This document shows, piece by piece, positions 41,541-48,738 of a stretch of 64,000 nt of DNA (positions are counted from its first letter, which is position 1; each line of letters opens with the position of its first letter). The translations under genes and the position numbers were made by a program. The stretch covers positions 45,677 through 109,676 of the forward strand of contig JAEWAQ010000063.1 of NCBI GenBank assembly GCA_023391635.1. Reading direction: 5' to 3'. The notes below the pieces were generated by a model. That model saw only the letters and a program-made list of their open reading frames with translations. It searched no databases and had not been told where the DNA came from. This DNA is from Bacillota bacterium. Lineage in GTDB: Bacteria > Bacillota > Bacilli > Paenibacillales > Paenibacillaceae.

Positions 41541-42506
41541 ATGAACAATCGCAATCGCGGCCGCTCAGCGGGCGGCGGGCGTTCCGGCTCGGGACGGGAC
41601 GATCGCCATGGTGCCGGCGGGAATCCCGGAGCCCGAGGGGGGCGCGCGGAATCGAAGCCGCTCAGCCAACCGCCGGTATTCGCGGAAGATATCGCGGCAG
41701 ATGAACGGAACGCGGACGAGGAACAATGGATCGCCGGCAAGCATCCGGTGCTTGAAGCGCTAAAGAGTGGTTATGCCCTGAACAAAATATGGCTGTCGGA
41801 GCATCTGCAGCGTGCGCAGGTGGCCGCGATATTGGAAGAAGCCAAGGCGCGCGGCGTCGTCGTGCAATATGCGGACAAGCGCAAGCTGGACCAGATGGTG
41901 CCGGGAACGGCGCATCAGGGAGTCGTCGCGCAAGGAGCAGCTGCCGCTTACGTTGAGGTGGACGACCTGCTTGCCCGTGCCGCCGAGTTGGGAGAAGCGC
42001 CGCTGCTGGTGCTGCTGGACGAGGTGGAAGATCCGCACAACCTGGGCTCCGTGCTGCGGACGGCGGATTGCACCGGCGTTCACGGCGTCATCGTGCCCAA
42101 GCGCCGCAGCGCCAGCCTCTCCGCCGTCGTAGCGAAGACTTCGGCAGGCGCCGTAGCTTACGTGCCGGTGGCCAGAGTATCCAACATCGTGCAGACGATC
42201 GAGCGATTGAAGGAAGCCGGCGTCTGGGTGGCAGGCGCGGCGGGGGAGGCGCAAACAGACGTCTACGGCGCCAACCTGACGGGTCCGCTCGCGATCGTGA
42301 TCGGCAATGAAGGGCGAGGCCTATCCCGGCTGGTGCGGGAAAGCTGCGATTTTCTCGTCTCGTTGCCGATGATGGGCCGGATCAATTCGCTCAACGCATC
42401 GGTCGCTGCCGGCGTTCTGCTGTACGAAGCCGTTCGCCAGCGCCGCCCGGGCGCCCCGAGCGGCGCTCCGAACCATGCCGAAGGGGGCGGGCATGCTCCG
42501 ACGTGA
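41541..42506 (+). CDS. rlmB: 23S rRNA 2'-O-ribose methyltransferase (SpoU family)
   Basis: The ~321-aa protein is a TrmH/RlmB-type SPOUT methyltransferase that modifies G2251 of 23S rRNA (E. coli numbering). It has a disordered Gly/Arg/Ser-rich N-terminal extension (~50 residues), then the substrate-binding domain WIAGKHPVLEALKSG and the SPOUT motifs LDEVEDPHNLGSVLRTAD, VIGNEGRGLSRLVRESCD and LPMMGRINSLNASVAAGVLLYE. ATG 41541 is placed eight nucleotides after AAAGGA; ATG 41535, which overlaps the mrnC stop, is an alternative. It overlaps yacP by fourteen nucleotides. Confidence 0.95.
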   Translation: MNNRNRGRSAGGGRSGSGRDDRHGAGGNPGARGGRAESKPLSQPPVFAEDIAADERNADEEQWIAGKHPVLEALKSGYALNKIWLSEHLQRAQVAAILEEAKARGVVVQYADKRKLDQMVPGTAHQGVVAQGAAAAYVEVDDLLARAAELGEAPLLVLLDEVEDPHNLGSVLRTADCTGVHGVIVPKRRSASLSAVVAKTSAGAVAYVPVARVSNIVQTIERLKEAGVWVAGAAGEAQTDVYGANLTGPLAIVIGNEGRGLSRLVRESCDFLVSLPMMGRINSLNASVAAGVLLYEAVRQRRPGAPSGAPNHAEGGGHAPT

Positions 42507-43041
42507 GGATGTCCTGTTCGTGGACGGCTACAACATGATCGGAGCTTGGCCGGAGCTGTCGGCCTTGAAACAAGACAAGCTCGAGGACGCGCGGGACAAG
42601 CTGCTGGGTATGCTCGCGGACTACCAGAGCTACGCGGGCCTCACGATCGTCGTCGTGTTCGACGCGTTCCGGGTGCCGGGGCTCGGCTCGACGACCCGGC
42701 AGCGGCGGCTGCACGTCGTCTATACCCGGGAGCGGGAGACGGCAGACGAATGCATCGAGCGGCTCGTCGGCGAATGGTCTTCGGTGCGCCGCAACTTGTA
42801 CGTGGCGACGTCCGATATGACGGAACAGCACGTGGCGTTCGGACGCGGTGCCCTGCGGCTGTCCGCCCGCGAGCTGAAGCTCGAAATCGACCAGAGCCGC
42901 CGCGATATCCAGCGTGCGATCCGTCCGGAGGCGACACCTCGGCGCAATCCGCTCGACGGAGCGTTAAGCGGGGATGTTCAGCGAAAATTGGAGAATATGC
43001 GCAGGGGCATTTCGGACGATGGATCACCTGGTGGCGAATAG
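42493..43041 (+). CDS. yacP: NYN-domain ribonuclease-like protein (YacP/Rae1)
   Basis: The 182-aa protein is a NYN/PIN-fold nuclease (YacP; B. subtilis Rae1 cleaves mRNA in the ribosomal A site). It has the motif LFVDGYNMIGAWPEL with the catalytic aspartate, VVVFDAFRVPG, TADECIERL and VATSDMTEQ. ATG 42493 is six nucleotides after AAGGGGG; ATG 42475 would add six residues and is less well placed. Being in an operon with mrnC and rlmB places it in the RNA-processing group. Confidence 0.95.
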   Translation: MLRREDVLFVDGYNMIGAWPELSALKQDKLEDARDKLLGMLADYQSYAGLTIVVVFDAFRVPGLGSTTRQRRLHVVYTRERETADECIERLVGEWSSVRRNLYVATSDMTEQHVAFGRGALRLSARELKLEIDQSRRDIQRAIRPEATPRRNPLDGALSGDVQRKLENMRRGISDDGSPGGE

Positions 43042-43088
43042 TGGAAAAACTTCCACCGACTCAGGAACCCCCAATCCGGTCAAATCCA

Positions 43089-43117
43089 TTGACGCTATTG
43101 GATTCATCAAGTATGAT
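43089..43117 (+). promoter_or_regulatory. Sigma-A promoter of sigH
   Basis: TTGACG (43089-43094) and TATGAT (43112-43117) are spaced 17 nt, about 60 nt before the sigH GTG. Confidence 0.85.
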
Positions 43118-43179
43118 TGGTAGTAGTTTGGTAGCTTGATAGTTTTCCAGCAGCACCAGCAGGCCGGAGGGATGATCAC

Positions 43180-43830
43180 GTGAGCGTCGACTTGGAGAAT
43201 TTGGTAATACGCGAATACGACTTCAAGACCGACGAGGACATCGTGGAATCGGTCCGTTCAGGCGACGGAGAAGCGCTGGAATACTTGATCAACAAATACC
43301 GCAATTTCGTGCGCGCCAAGGCGAGGTCCTACTTCCTGATCGGAGCCGAGCGCGAAGATATCGTGCAGGAAGGCATGATCGGTCTCTACAAGTCGATCCG
43401 CGACTTCAAGGGAGACAAGCTGGCATCCTTCAAGGCATTCGCCGAGCTGTGCATCACCCGGCAGATCATTACCGCGATCAAGACCGCCACCCGCCAGAAG
43501 CATATTCCCCTGAATTCTTACGTATCGCTCGACAAGCCGATCTATGACGAGGATTCCGACCGGACGTTGCTCGACGTTATCTGCGGTTCCCGCGTCTGCG
43601 ATCCGGAAGAGTTGATCATCAATCAGGAAGAGTTTTTCGGTCTCGAAGACAAGATGTCGGAGATCCTCAGCGATCTGGAGCGCAAGGTGCTGATGCTGTA
43701 TCTGGACGGGCGATCCTACCAGGAGATCGCAGTCGACCTGGATCGGCATGTGAAGTCGATCGACAACGCCCTCCAACGCGTGAAGCGCAAGCTGGAGAAG
43801 TATCTCGAAATCCGCAATCTCGTCAGCTGA
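43180..43830 (+). CDS. sigH: RNA polymerase sigma-H factor
   Basis: The 216-aa sigma-70-family factor matches SigH (Spo0H), which drives early sporulation and competence genes. Region 2 (YLINKYRNFVRAKARSYFLIGAEREDIVQEGMIGLYKSIRDF) and region 4 (LSDLERKVLMLYLDGRSYQEIAVDLDRHVKSIDNALQRVKRKL) are complete. The GTG at 43180 follows GGAGG. It has its own sigma-A promoter and is followed by a terminator, so it is a separate unit between yacP and rpmG, as in Bacillus. Confidence 0.98.
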   Translation: MSVDLENLVIREYDFKTDEDIVESVRSGDGEALEYLINKYRNFVRAKARSYFLIGAEREDIVQEGMIGLYKSIRDFKGDKLASFKAFAELCITRQIITAIKTATRQKHIPLNSYVSLDKPIYDEDSDRTLLDVICGSRVCDPEELIINQEEFFGLEDKMSEILSDLERKVLMLYLDGRSYQEIAVDLDRHVKSIDNALQRVKRKLEKYLEIRNLVS

Positions 43831-43876
43831 AGTTTCGATCCTGTACCGATCAGCCACTGGAGTCAGAGGACAACAG

Positions 43877-43902
43877 GCAGCCGGGGAACGAGCTGCTTTT
43901 TT
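43877..43902 (+). terminator. Terminator after sigH
   Basis: GCAGC and GCTGC form a short stem with a 10-nt loop followed by TTTTTT. The T-run is good; the stem is weak. Confidence 0.65.
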
Positions 43903-44020
43903 CATTTATTTCGGCGTCGTGAGGGTTAATAAACGGGAAAAATAGGCAAAATGAGGAAAGGCTCTGAGGCCGGGCCGTCGCTTGAGCAACCCGTGCATAT
44001 TCGGGAAGTTACACTTTTCG

Positions 44021-44049
44021 TTGACATGGCTATGGGCCTGTGATAAATT
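44021..44049 (+). promoter_or_regulatory. Sigma-A promoter of rpmG-secE-nusG
   Basis: TTGACA (44021-44026) and TAAATT (44044-44049) are 17 nt apart, about 180 nt before rpmG. Confidence 0.75.
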
Positions 44050-44100
44050 ATTTTAGTAACCTTTAAGGTGGCATCGTATGCGCAGGCCCTGAATCATCGG

Positions 44101-44198
44101 CGAAACGCCAGGTTTCGTTGCATTGACGAACTTGGTTGTGCGCAGGCGGCAACCCGGCGACCGGGCGCCCGTCGTGCTGCCGATTCGATTCTTTTTTT
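44101..44198 (+). promoter_or_regulatory. Structured leader of rpmG with hairpin plus T-run
   Basis: CGAAAC/GTTTCG (44101-44117) is followed by CGGCA/TGCCG (44147-44182) enclosing CCCGG/CCGGG. Then comes TTTTTTT at 44192-44198, just before the rpmG ribosome binding site. The order suggests an attenuator. No known family was recognised. Confidence 0.45.
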
Positions 44199-44227
44199 AT
44201 GAGTGTTTATCCCGGGAGGTGGAAGGG

Positions 44228-44377
44228 ATGCGGGTCATCATCACGCTTGCTTGCACGAATTGCAAGCAACGCAATTACACGTCGACGAAGAACAAGCGGA
44301 CGCACTCCGATCGCATGGAGCTCAAGAAGTTCTGCAGACACTGCAATGAACACACTCCTCACCGCGAGACGCGTTAA
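44228..44377 (+). CDS. rpmG: 50S ribosomal protein L33
   Basis: The 49-aa protein is L33 of the zinc-binding type: C-T-N-C (CTNCKQRNYTS) near the N-terminus and C-R-H-C (KKFCRHCNEHTPHRETR) near the end give the four-cysteine site. This form is made when zinc is plentiful. The ATG follows GGGAGGTGGAAGGG; the longer frame upstream is spurious. It is first in the rpmG-secE-nusG unit, as in Bacillus. Confidence 0.97.
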   Translation: MRVIITLACTNCKQRNYTSTKNKRTHSDRMELKKFCRHCNEHTPHRETR

Positions 44378-44387
44378 GGGGAGCGGT

Positions 44388-44410
44388 GAGAGTTTGCGGA
44401 GCAAACTCTC
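44388..44410 (+). repeat. Hairpin ahead of secE Shine-Dalgarno, copy 2 of dispersed element
   Basis: GAGAGTTTGC and GCAAACTCTC are a perfect 10-bp stem (GGA loop), followed by TATAAGAGGAGG, the secE ribosome binding site. Confidence 0.85.
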
Positions 44411-44430
44411 TATAAGAGGAGGGCATGGAC

Positions 44431-44640
44431 GTGACTTTCCTGGCCAAAATGAAACAGAGCTTTGGGTCCTTTTTTTCGTTTTTCGGCGATAGTTGGAGCG
44501 AACTGAAAAAAGTCCGTTGGCCGAACCGGAAAGAACTGATCAGCTATACCGCGATCGTACTCGTCGTTACGCTGATTATTACAATTTATTTCTGGCTGCT
44601 CGATATCGGAATTTCACAGCTCGTCGACCTCGTCATTTAA
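44431..44640 (+). CDS. secE: Preprotein translocase subunit SecE
   Basis: The 69-aa protein has an amphipathic N-terminus, the conserved SWSELKKVRWPNRKEL segment and a single membrane span (AIVLVVTLIITIYFWLLDIGIS), as in Firmicute SecE. It clamps SecY in the translocon. GTG 44431 lies seven nucleotides after AGAGGAGGG; ATG 44425 is too close to that site (two more residues). It lies between rpmG and nusG. Confidence 0.95.
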   Translation: MTFLAKMKQSFGSFFSFFGDSWSELKKVRWPNRKELISYTAIVLVVTLIITIYFWLLDIGISQLVDLVI

Positions 44641-44666
44641 CGGGGGAGCCAAAGGTGGGCGTTCCT

Positions 44667-45200
44667 ATGGAGAAAAGATGGTATGTCGTACACACGTACT
44701 CCGGATACGAGAACAAGGTGAAAACCAATCTGGAGAAGCGCGTGGAATCGATGGGCATGCAGGACAAGATCTTTCGCGTGCTCGTCCCTATGGAAGAAGA
44801 ACTTGTCAACAAAGACGGCAAGAAGAAAACCGTGATGCGCAAAGTGTATCCCGGTTACGTGCTCGTCGAGATGATTCAGACGGACGATTCCTGGTATGTG
44901 GTCCGCAACACTCCCGGCGTAACGGGGTTTGTCGGTTCTACCGGGTCCGGTTCGAAGCCGACGGCGCTTCTGCCCGAAGAAGTGGATCAGATTCTGATGC
45001 ATATGGGCATGGAAGAGCCGAAGCCGGTCGTCGAATTCGACCTTAAGGAGAATGTTCGGGTCAAAGTCGGGCCTTTCGCCAATTTCGTCGGTTCGGTTGA
45101 AGAGATTCAAACCGACAAGATGAAACTGAAAGTGCACGTCAACATGTTCGGCAGGGAAACGCCAGTTGAGCTCGATTTCACTCAAGTGGAGAAGATATAG
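44667..45200 (+). CDS. nusG: Transcription termination/antitermination factor NusG
   Basis: The 177-aa protein has the NGN domain (EKRWYVVHTYSGYENKVKTNLEKRVESMGMQD through VYPGYVLVEM and VRNTPGVTGFVGS) and a C-terminal KOW domain (VRVKVGPFANFVGSVEEIQTDKMKLKVHVNMFGRETPVELDF). It binds RNA polymerase and modulates pausing. ATG 44667 agrees with the B. subtilis start MEK-WYVVHTYSG and follows AAAGGTGG; GTG 44655 is a possible alternative adding four residues. Confidence 0.97.
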   Translation: MEKRWYVVHTYSGYENKVKTNLEKRVESMGMQDKIFRVLVPMEEELVNKDGKKKTVMRKVYPGYVLVEMIQTDDSWYVVRNTPGVTGFVGSTGSGSKPTALLPEEVDQILMHMGMEEPKPVVEFDLKENVRVKVGPFANFVGSVEEIQTDKMKLKVHVNMFGRETPVELDFTQVEKI

Positions 45201-45253
45201 TTTCCAACAGCGGGAGGGACGGTTCGTCCCGTTAAACCGCATTCCAGGGAGCG

Positions 45254-45278
45254 GGGAGAGATTGCTCCGCAAACTCCC
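45254..45278 (+). repeat. Hairpin ahead of rplK Shine-Dalgarno, copy 3 of dispersed element
   Basis: GGGAG-AGATTGC and GCAAACTCCC form an imperfect stem (TCC loop), followed by CTATTAGAGGAGG, the rplK ribosome binding site. Confidence 0.7.
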
Positions 45279-45298
45279 TATTAGAGGAGGTGTGCACC

Positions 45299-45724
45299 AT
45301 GGCAAAGAAAGTCATCAAATTGGTCAAGCTGCAAGTGCCCGCCGGCAAAGCGAACCCGGCTCCGCCGATCGGTCCCGCGCTTGGTCAAGCTGGCGTTAAC
45401 ATCATGGCCTTCTGCAAGGAGTTCAATGCCCGTACGGCAGATCAAGCCGGTCTGATCATTCCGGTCGTGATTTCCGTATTCGAGGACCGTTCTTTCACGT
45501 TCGAGACGAAGACGCCTCCGGCAGCGGTATTGCTTCGCGTCGCAGCTGGTATCCAGAAGGGTTCCGGCGAGCCGAACAAGAAGAAAGTCGCAACCGTGAA
45601 GCGGGATAAAGTGCGTGAGATCGCCGAGCAGAAAATGCAGGATCTTAACGCGGCATCCGTGGAAGCGGCTATGCGGATGGTTGAAGGTACGGCCCGCAGC
45701 ATGGGCGTCGCGATCGTCGACTAA
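45299..45724 (+). CDS. rplK: 50S ribosomal protein L11
   Basis: The 141-aa protein is full-length L11: VKLQVPAGKANPAPPIGPALGQAGVNIMAFCKEFNA is the proline-rich N-terminal domain bound by thiostrepton and RelA-linked factors, and the C-terminal rRNA-binding domain ends VEGTARSMGVAIVD. ATG 45299 follows AGAGGAGGTG; three codons of upstream frame are ignored. It precedes rplA as usual, with a structured 146-nt spacer. Confidence 0.98.
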   Translation: MAKKVIKLVKLQVPAGKANPAPPIGPALGQAGVNIMAFCKEFNARTADQAGLIIPVVISVFEDRSFTFETKTPPAAVLLRVAAGIQKGSGEPNKKKVATVKRDKVREIAEQKMQDLNAASVEAAMRMVEGTARSMGVAIVD

Positions 45725-45764
45725 TCCCGGCATGGGCGTAAGCTGCAAGTCGGCTTCGCCGCTC

Positions 45765-45827
45765 GCGCATGTTTGACATGCGCCAGTGGGAGGGGGATCC
45801 GCGTCGTTCCCGCCTGCGGGAACGCGG
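45765..45827 (+). promoter_or_regulatory. Two hairpins in the rplK-rplA spacer, possible L1 operator
   Basis: GCGCATG/CATGCGC (45765-45783, TTTGA loop) is followed by CCGCG-TTCCCG/CGGGAA-CGCGG (45799-45827) with a 3-nt bulge. The second hairpin and bulge lie 43 nt before rplA and could be the site where L1 represses its own mRNA. Assignment is inference. Confidence 0.45.
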
Positions 45828-45870
45828 AAGGAAACTGCCCGCCAACACCACATAAGGAGGAGAATGCAAC

Positions 45871-46563
45871 ATGGCTAAACACGGCAAGAAGTATGCGGAA
45901 GCCGCCAAGCTGATCGACCGCGAAGCGACTTATGAGACGCTGGAAGCGATCGAGTTGGTGAAGAAATCGGCATCGGCCAAGTTCGACGAAACGGTCGAAG
46001 CAGCCGTCCGTCTCGGCGTCGATCCGAGAAAGCAAGACCAGAACGTGCGCGGCGTCGTCGTCCTGCCGCACGGCACGGGCAAAACGAAGCGCGTCCTCGT
46101 ATTCGCCAAGGGCGAGAAGGTCAAGGAAGCGGAAGCTGCCGGAGCCGATTATGTCGGCGACCAAGATCTTATCAACAAGATCCAGCAAGGCTGGTTCGAA
46201 TTCGATGTCTGCGTAGCTACGCCGGACATGATGGCGGAAGTCGGGAAACTGGGCCGTATCCTCGGGGGTAAAGGTCTCATGCCGAACCCGAAGGCCGGCA
46301 CGGTAACGTTCGATGTTGCCAAGGCGATTCAGGAGATCAAAGCCGGTAAGATCGAATACCGTCTGGACAAAGCCGGACAAATTCATGCTCCGATCGGCAA
46401 GGTGTCGTTCGATGCCGAGAAGCTGAACGAGAACCTCAAAGCGCTGATCGATGCGCTGAACCGCGCGAAGCCCGCAGCGGCCAAGGGCATCTACCTGAAG
46501 AACATCTCGATCTCTTCGACGATGGGACCGGGCGCCCGCCTGAACGCTGCAAACTACCGCTAA
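45871..46563 (+). CDS. rplA: 50S ribosomal protein L1
   Basis: The 230-aa protein is complete L1: AKHGKKYAEAAKLIDR at the start, the second domain GADYVGDQDLINKIQQGWFEFDVCVATPDMM, and the conserved GRILGGKGLMPNPKAGTVT loop that binds 23S rRNA. L1 forms the mobile stalk beside the E site and represses its own operon in many bacteria. The ATG follows AAGGAGGAG. Confidence 0.98.
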   Translation: MAKHGKKYAEAAKLIDREATYETLEAIELVKKSASAKFDETVEAAVRLGVDPRKQDQNVRGVVVLPHGTGKTKRVLVFAKGEKVKEAEAAGADYVGDQDLINKIQQGWFEFDVCVATPDMMAEVGKLGRILGGKGLMPNPKAGTVTFDVAKAIQEIKAGKIEYRLDKAGQIHAPIGKVSFDAEKLNENLKALIDALNRAKPAAAKGIYLKNISISSTMGPGARLNAANYR

Positions 46564-46570
46564 TTGCCGT

Positions 46571-46600
46571 TTGACAATGGCAAGCAGCCCGTGGTAGACT
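46571..46600 (+). promoter_or_regulatory. Sigma-A promoter of rplJL
   Basis: TTGACA (46571-46576) and TAGACT (46595-46600) have an 18-nt spacer, directly ahead of the L10 leader. Confidence 0.8.
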
Positions 46601-46628
46601 AGCGAGGTTGTTGACAAACGAATAATAC

Positions 46629-46731
46629 GACCGTAGACCGCAGGTGCTAAGTAGGAGCGCAGCAAGGCCGATTCATGTAGGCCGAGCAGCCGCTCGTACG
46701 GTAAAGCTTAATTTCCTGCCGAGGCGTGTGG
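46629..46731 (+). promoter_or_regulatory. Ribosomal L10 leader (autoregulatory)
   Basis: The sequence has the L10-leader hallmarks: GTAGACCGCAGGTGC early, and AATTTCCTGCCGAGGCGTG at the 3' end. GCAGG (46639) pairs with CCTGC (46715), and CCGTA (46631) with TACGG (46697). L10(L12)4 binds this RNA to repress rplJL. Confidence 0.92.
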
Positions 46732-46790
46732 ATACAAGCAATCCCGGATGCGGCGCCATGTGCGCTCGCGATCCGCGATGCTCGAACGTT

Positions 46791-46819
46791 CATGCCCCCG
46801 CAGAGTCTGCAGGGGCATG
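46791..46819 (+). terminator. Attenuator hairpin in rplJ leader
   Basis: CATGCCCC and GGGGCATG (inner GCAGA/TCTGC) form a strong stem followed by CTTCAT, 41 nt before rplJ. The T-run is short, so attenuation may be partial. Confidence 0.6.
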
Positions 46820-46860
46820 CTTCATGTCCTACGGTTATCAAGAACCAGGAGGTGTAACCC

Positions 46861-47361
46861 ATGGCAAATGCGAAAATCATCGCCGCCAAGCAACAAGCGG
46901 TCGAGGAGATCGCGTCGAAGCTGAAAGCCAGCACGACGACGGTCATCGCCGACTACCGCGGCCTGAACGTAGCGCAAGTGACCGAGCTTCGCAAGCAGCT
47001 TCGCGAAGCCGGCGTGGATTTCCAAGTGCTGAAGAACTCGCTGGTGAGCCGCGCCGCAGACAGCGCCGAGCTTGGCGATCTGAACGCGGTCCTGACGGGT
47101 CCGACGGCCGTCGCGTTCGGTACGGACGCAGTCGCGCCGGCGAAGATCCTGAACGATTTCGCGAAGAAGAACGATGCGCTCAAAATCAAAGGCGGCGTCG
47201 TCGAAGGACGCGTTGTCGATACGGCTCAGATCCAGGCGCTTGCCAACCTGCCGTCCCGCGAAGGCTTGCTGTCGATGCTGCTTAGCGTGCTGCAGGCACC
47301 GATGCGCAACGTGGCTCTCGCCGTCAAGGCGGTCGCCGAGAAGAACGAAGCAACGGCTTGA
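46861..47361 (+). CDS. rplJ: 50S ribosomal protein L10
   Basis: The 166-aa protein is L10, the stalk base: IIAAKQQAVEEIASKLKASTTTVIADYRGLNVAQVTELRKQLREAGVDFQVLKNSL is the rRNA-binding domain, and the C-terminal helix anchors L7/L12 dimers. The ATG follows AGGAGGTG. It is preceded by an L10 leader and followed by rplL. Confidence 0.98.
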   Translation: MANAKIIAAKQQAVEEIASKLKASTTTVIADYRGLNVAQVTELRKQLREAGVDFQVLKNSLVSRAADSAELGDLNAVLTGPTAVAFGTDAVAPAKILNDFAKKNDALKIKGGVVEGRVVDTAQIQALANLPSREGLLSMLLSVLQAPMRNVALAVKAVAEKNEATA

Positions 47362-47423
47362 CGCTTACTGTTCGCAAACGAATAACGCAAGTTAAATCAC
47401 TTATAATGGAGGGTTAAACCCAA

Positions 47424-47789
47424 ATGAGCAAAGAGCAAATTTTGGAGGCCATCAAGGCCATGACCGTTCTCGAATTGAACGATCTTGTCAAAGCAATCGA
47501 AGAAGAGTTCGGCGTTACCGCAGCTGCACCGGTTGCAGTCGTAGCCGGCGGCGGCGCAGCGGCTGAAGTGGAAGAGCAAACGGAATTCGACGTTAACCTT
47601 CTCGAAGCCGGCGCTTCGAAGATTAACGTTATCAAGGCTGTTCGCGAAATTACCGGTCTTGGCCTGAAAGAAGCGAAGGACCTGGTCGACAATGCACCGA
47701 AGCCGATCAAGGAGAAAGTTTCGAAGGAAGAAGCCGAATCCGTGAAGGCGAAGCTCGAAGAAGCAGGCGCCAAAGTCGAAGTCAAGTAA
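47424..47789 (+). CDS. rplL: 50S ribosomal protein L7/L12
   Basis: The 121-aa protein has the dimerisation N-terminus ([30 protein letters not shown]), an Ala/Gly/Val-rich hinge ([16 protein letters not shown]) and the globular factor-binding domain ([38 protein letters not shown]). It recruits translational GTPases such as the fusA and tuf products encoded downstream. The ATG follows GGAGGG. A strong terminator follows. Confidence 0.98.
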   Translation: [121 protein letters not shown]

Positions 47790-47813
47790 TGATTCGCTAA
47801 CGGTTTCCGCGAC

Positions 47814-47848
47814 AAACCCCTTGAAGATGATCTTCAAGGGGTTTGTTT
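47814..47848 (+). terminator. Terminator after rplL
   Basis: AAACCCCTTGAAGA and TCTTCAAGGGGTTT form a 14-bp stem with a TGA loop, followed by GTTTG. Confidence 0.95.
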
Positions 47849-47898
47849 GCACGCATTGAGGGGAAAAATGGAATTGCGGCGTCACGGAGGTGTCCACC

Positions 47899-48516
47899 TT
47901 GAGCGAGCACTATTATGCGCAGCGGCCGGCCGCTGCCAGCCATCGGCAGTTGTTCGAGTTGGCCGTGCGCGGCATTCAGTTGAAGCTGACGACAGATGCC
48001 GGCGTATTCTCGAAGCAAGGGCTCGATTACGGCAGCAAGGCGCTGATCGAACGGATGGAGATTCCGCCGGGTTCGCGGATTCTGGATGTCGGGTGCGGCT
48101 ATGGCCCGATCGGGCTGACGGCGGCTCGGCTGACGCGTGAAGGGTTCGCCGACCTCGTCGACGTGAACGAGCGCGCAGTCGAGTTAGCCCGGCTGAACGC
48201 GGAAATCAACGGCATTGGCAACGTCAGCGTAATGCAGAGCGACGGGCTGACCTCGGTGGGCGATAGGCGTTATGACGTCATTCTCACCAATCCTCCGATC
48301 CGTGCCGGAAAAGCCGTCGTGCATCGCATCTTTGAAGAAAGCGCCGAACATCTTGTTCCCGGCGGCATGCTGTGGGTTGTCATTCAGAACAAGCAAGGAG
48401 CGCCTACCGCACGGGCGAAGCTGGAAGCGTTATTCGGCGAAGATGCGGTAGCGGAAATCGGCAAAGATAAGGGATACCGAATTTTGCGGGCGACAAACAA
48501 GAAAAGTTTGACTTGA
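47899..48516 (+). CDS. RsmC-like class I methyltransferase (YbxB)
   Basis: The 205-aa protein is the YbxB-type methyltransferase found between rplL and rpoB in Bacillales. SAM-binding motif I is ILDVGCGYGPIGLTAA and the catalytic motif is NPPIRAGK, which matches the N-P-P-x of amino-methylating RsmC enzymes acting on 16S rRNA guanines. The N-terminal RsmC duplicate domain is missing, as usual for this group. TTG 47899 lies six nucleotides after GGAGGTG; GTG 47890 overlaps the site. Exact rRNA target is inferred. Confidence 0.92.
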   Translation: MSEHYYAQRPAAASHRQLFELAVRGIQLKLTTDAGVFSKQGLDYGSKALIERMEIPPGSRILDVGCGYGPIGLTAARLTREGFADLVDVNERAVELARLNAEINGIGNVSVMQSDGLTSVGDRRYDVILTNPPIRAGKAVVHRIFEESAEHLVPGGMLWVVIQNKQGAPTARAKLEALFGEDAVAEIGKDKGYRILRATNKKSLT

Positions 48517-48536
48517 CATCTGCATCGTGGTATCAT
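48508..48536 (+). promoter_or_regulatory. Sigma-A promoter of rpoBC
   Basis: TTGACT (48508-48513) and TATCAT (48531-48536) are spaced 17 nt. The -35 lies in the last codons of the methyltransferase gene. Confidence 0.75.
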
Positions 48537-48738
48537 TAAAAAATGTCAGTATTACGATGGGCTTATTGTCGATATCGTAAACGAAGGATTGGAGATAAGG
48601 GATATTTGCCCATGAGGATGCATATAATGGGTTTGTTTTGGGCATTTGACTCATGTGAGTTGCCATTGTGCCGCCAACCGGCGCATAAGGGCTTTTCTTT
48701 GTTTTTGTGTTGAAGCAGACTGAAGGGGTGAGGTTAAG
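48537..48738 (+). other. ~200-nt untranslated leader of rpoB
   Basis: No ORF is credible here. ACTCA/TGAGT occurs near 48650, and an imperfect GTGCCG/CGGCGCA pairing near 48668-48685 is followed by T-rich GCTTTTCTTTGTTTTT. These could form an attenuator before rpoB, but the pairing is weak. Confidence 0.4.

Noticed and set aside
48513..48536. TTGACA/TATCAT promoter pair before rpoB
   Set aside because: The spacer would be only 12 nt; the overlapping TTGACT at 48508 gives 17 nt and is preferred.
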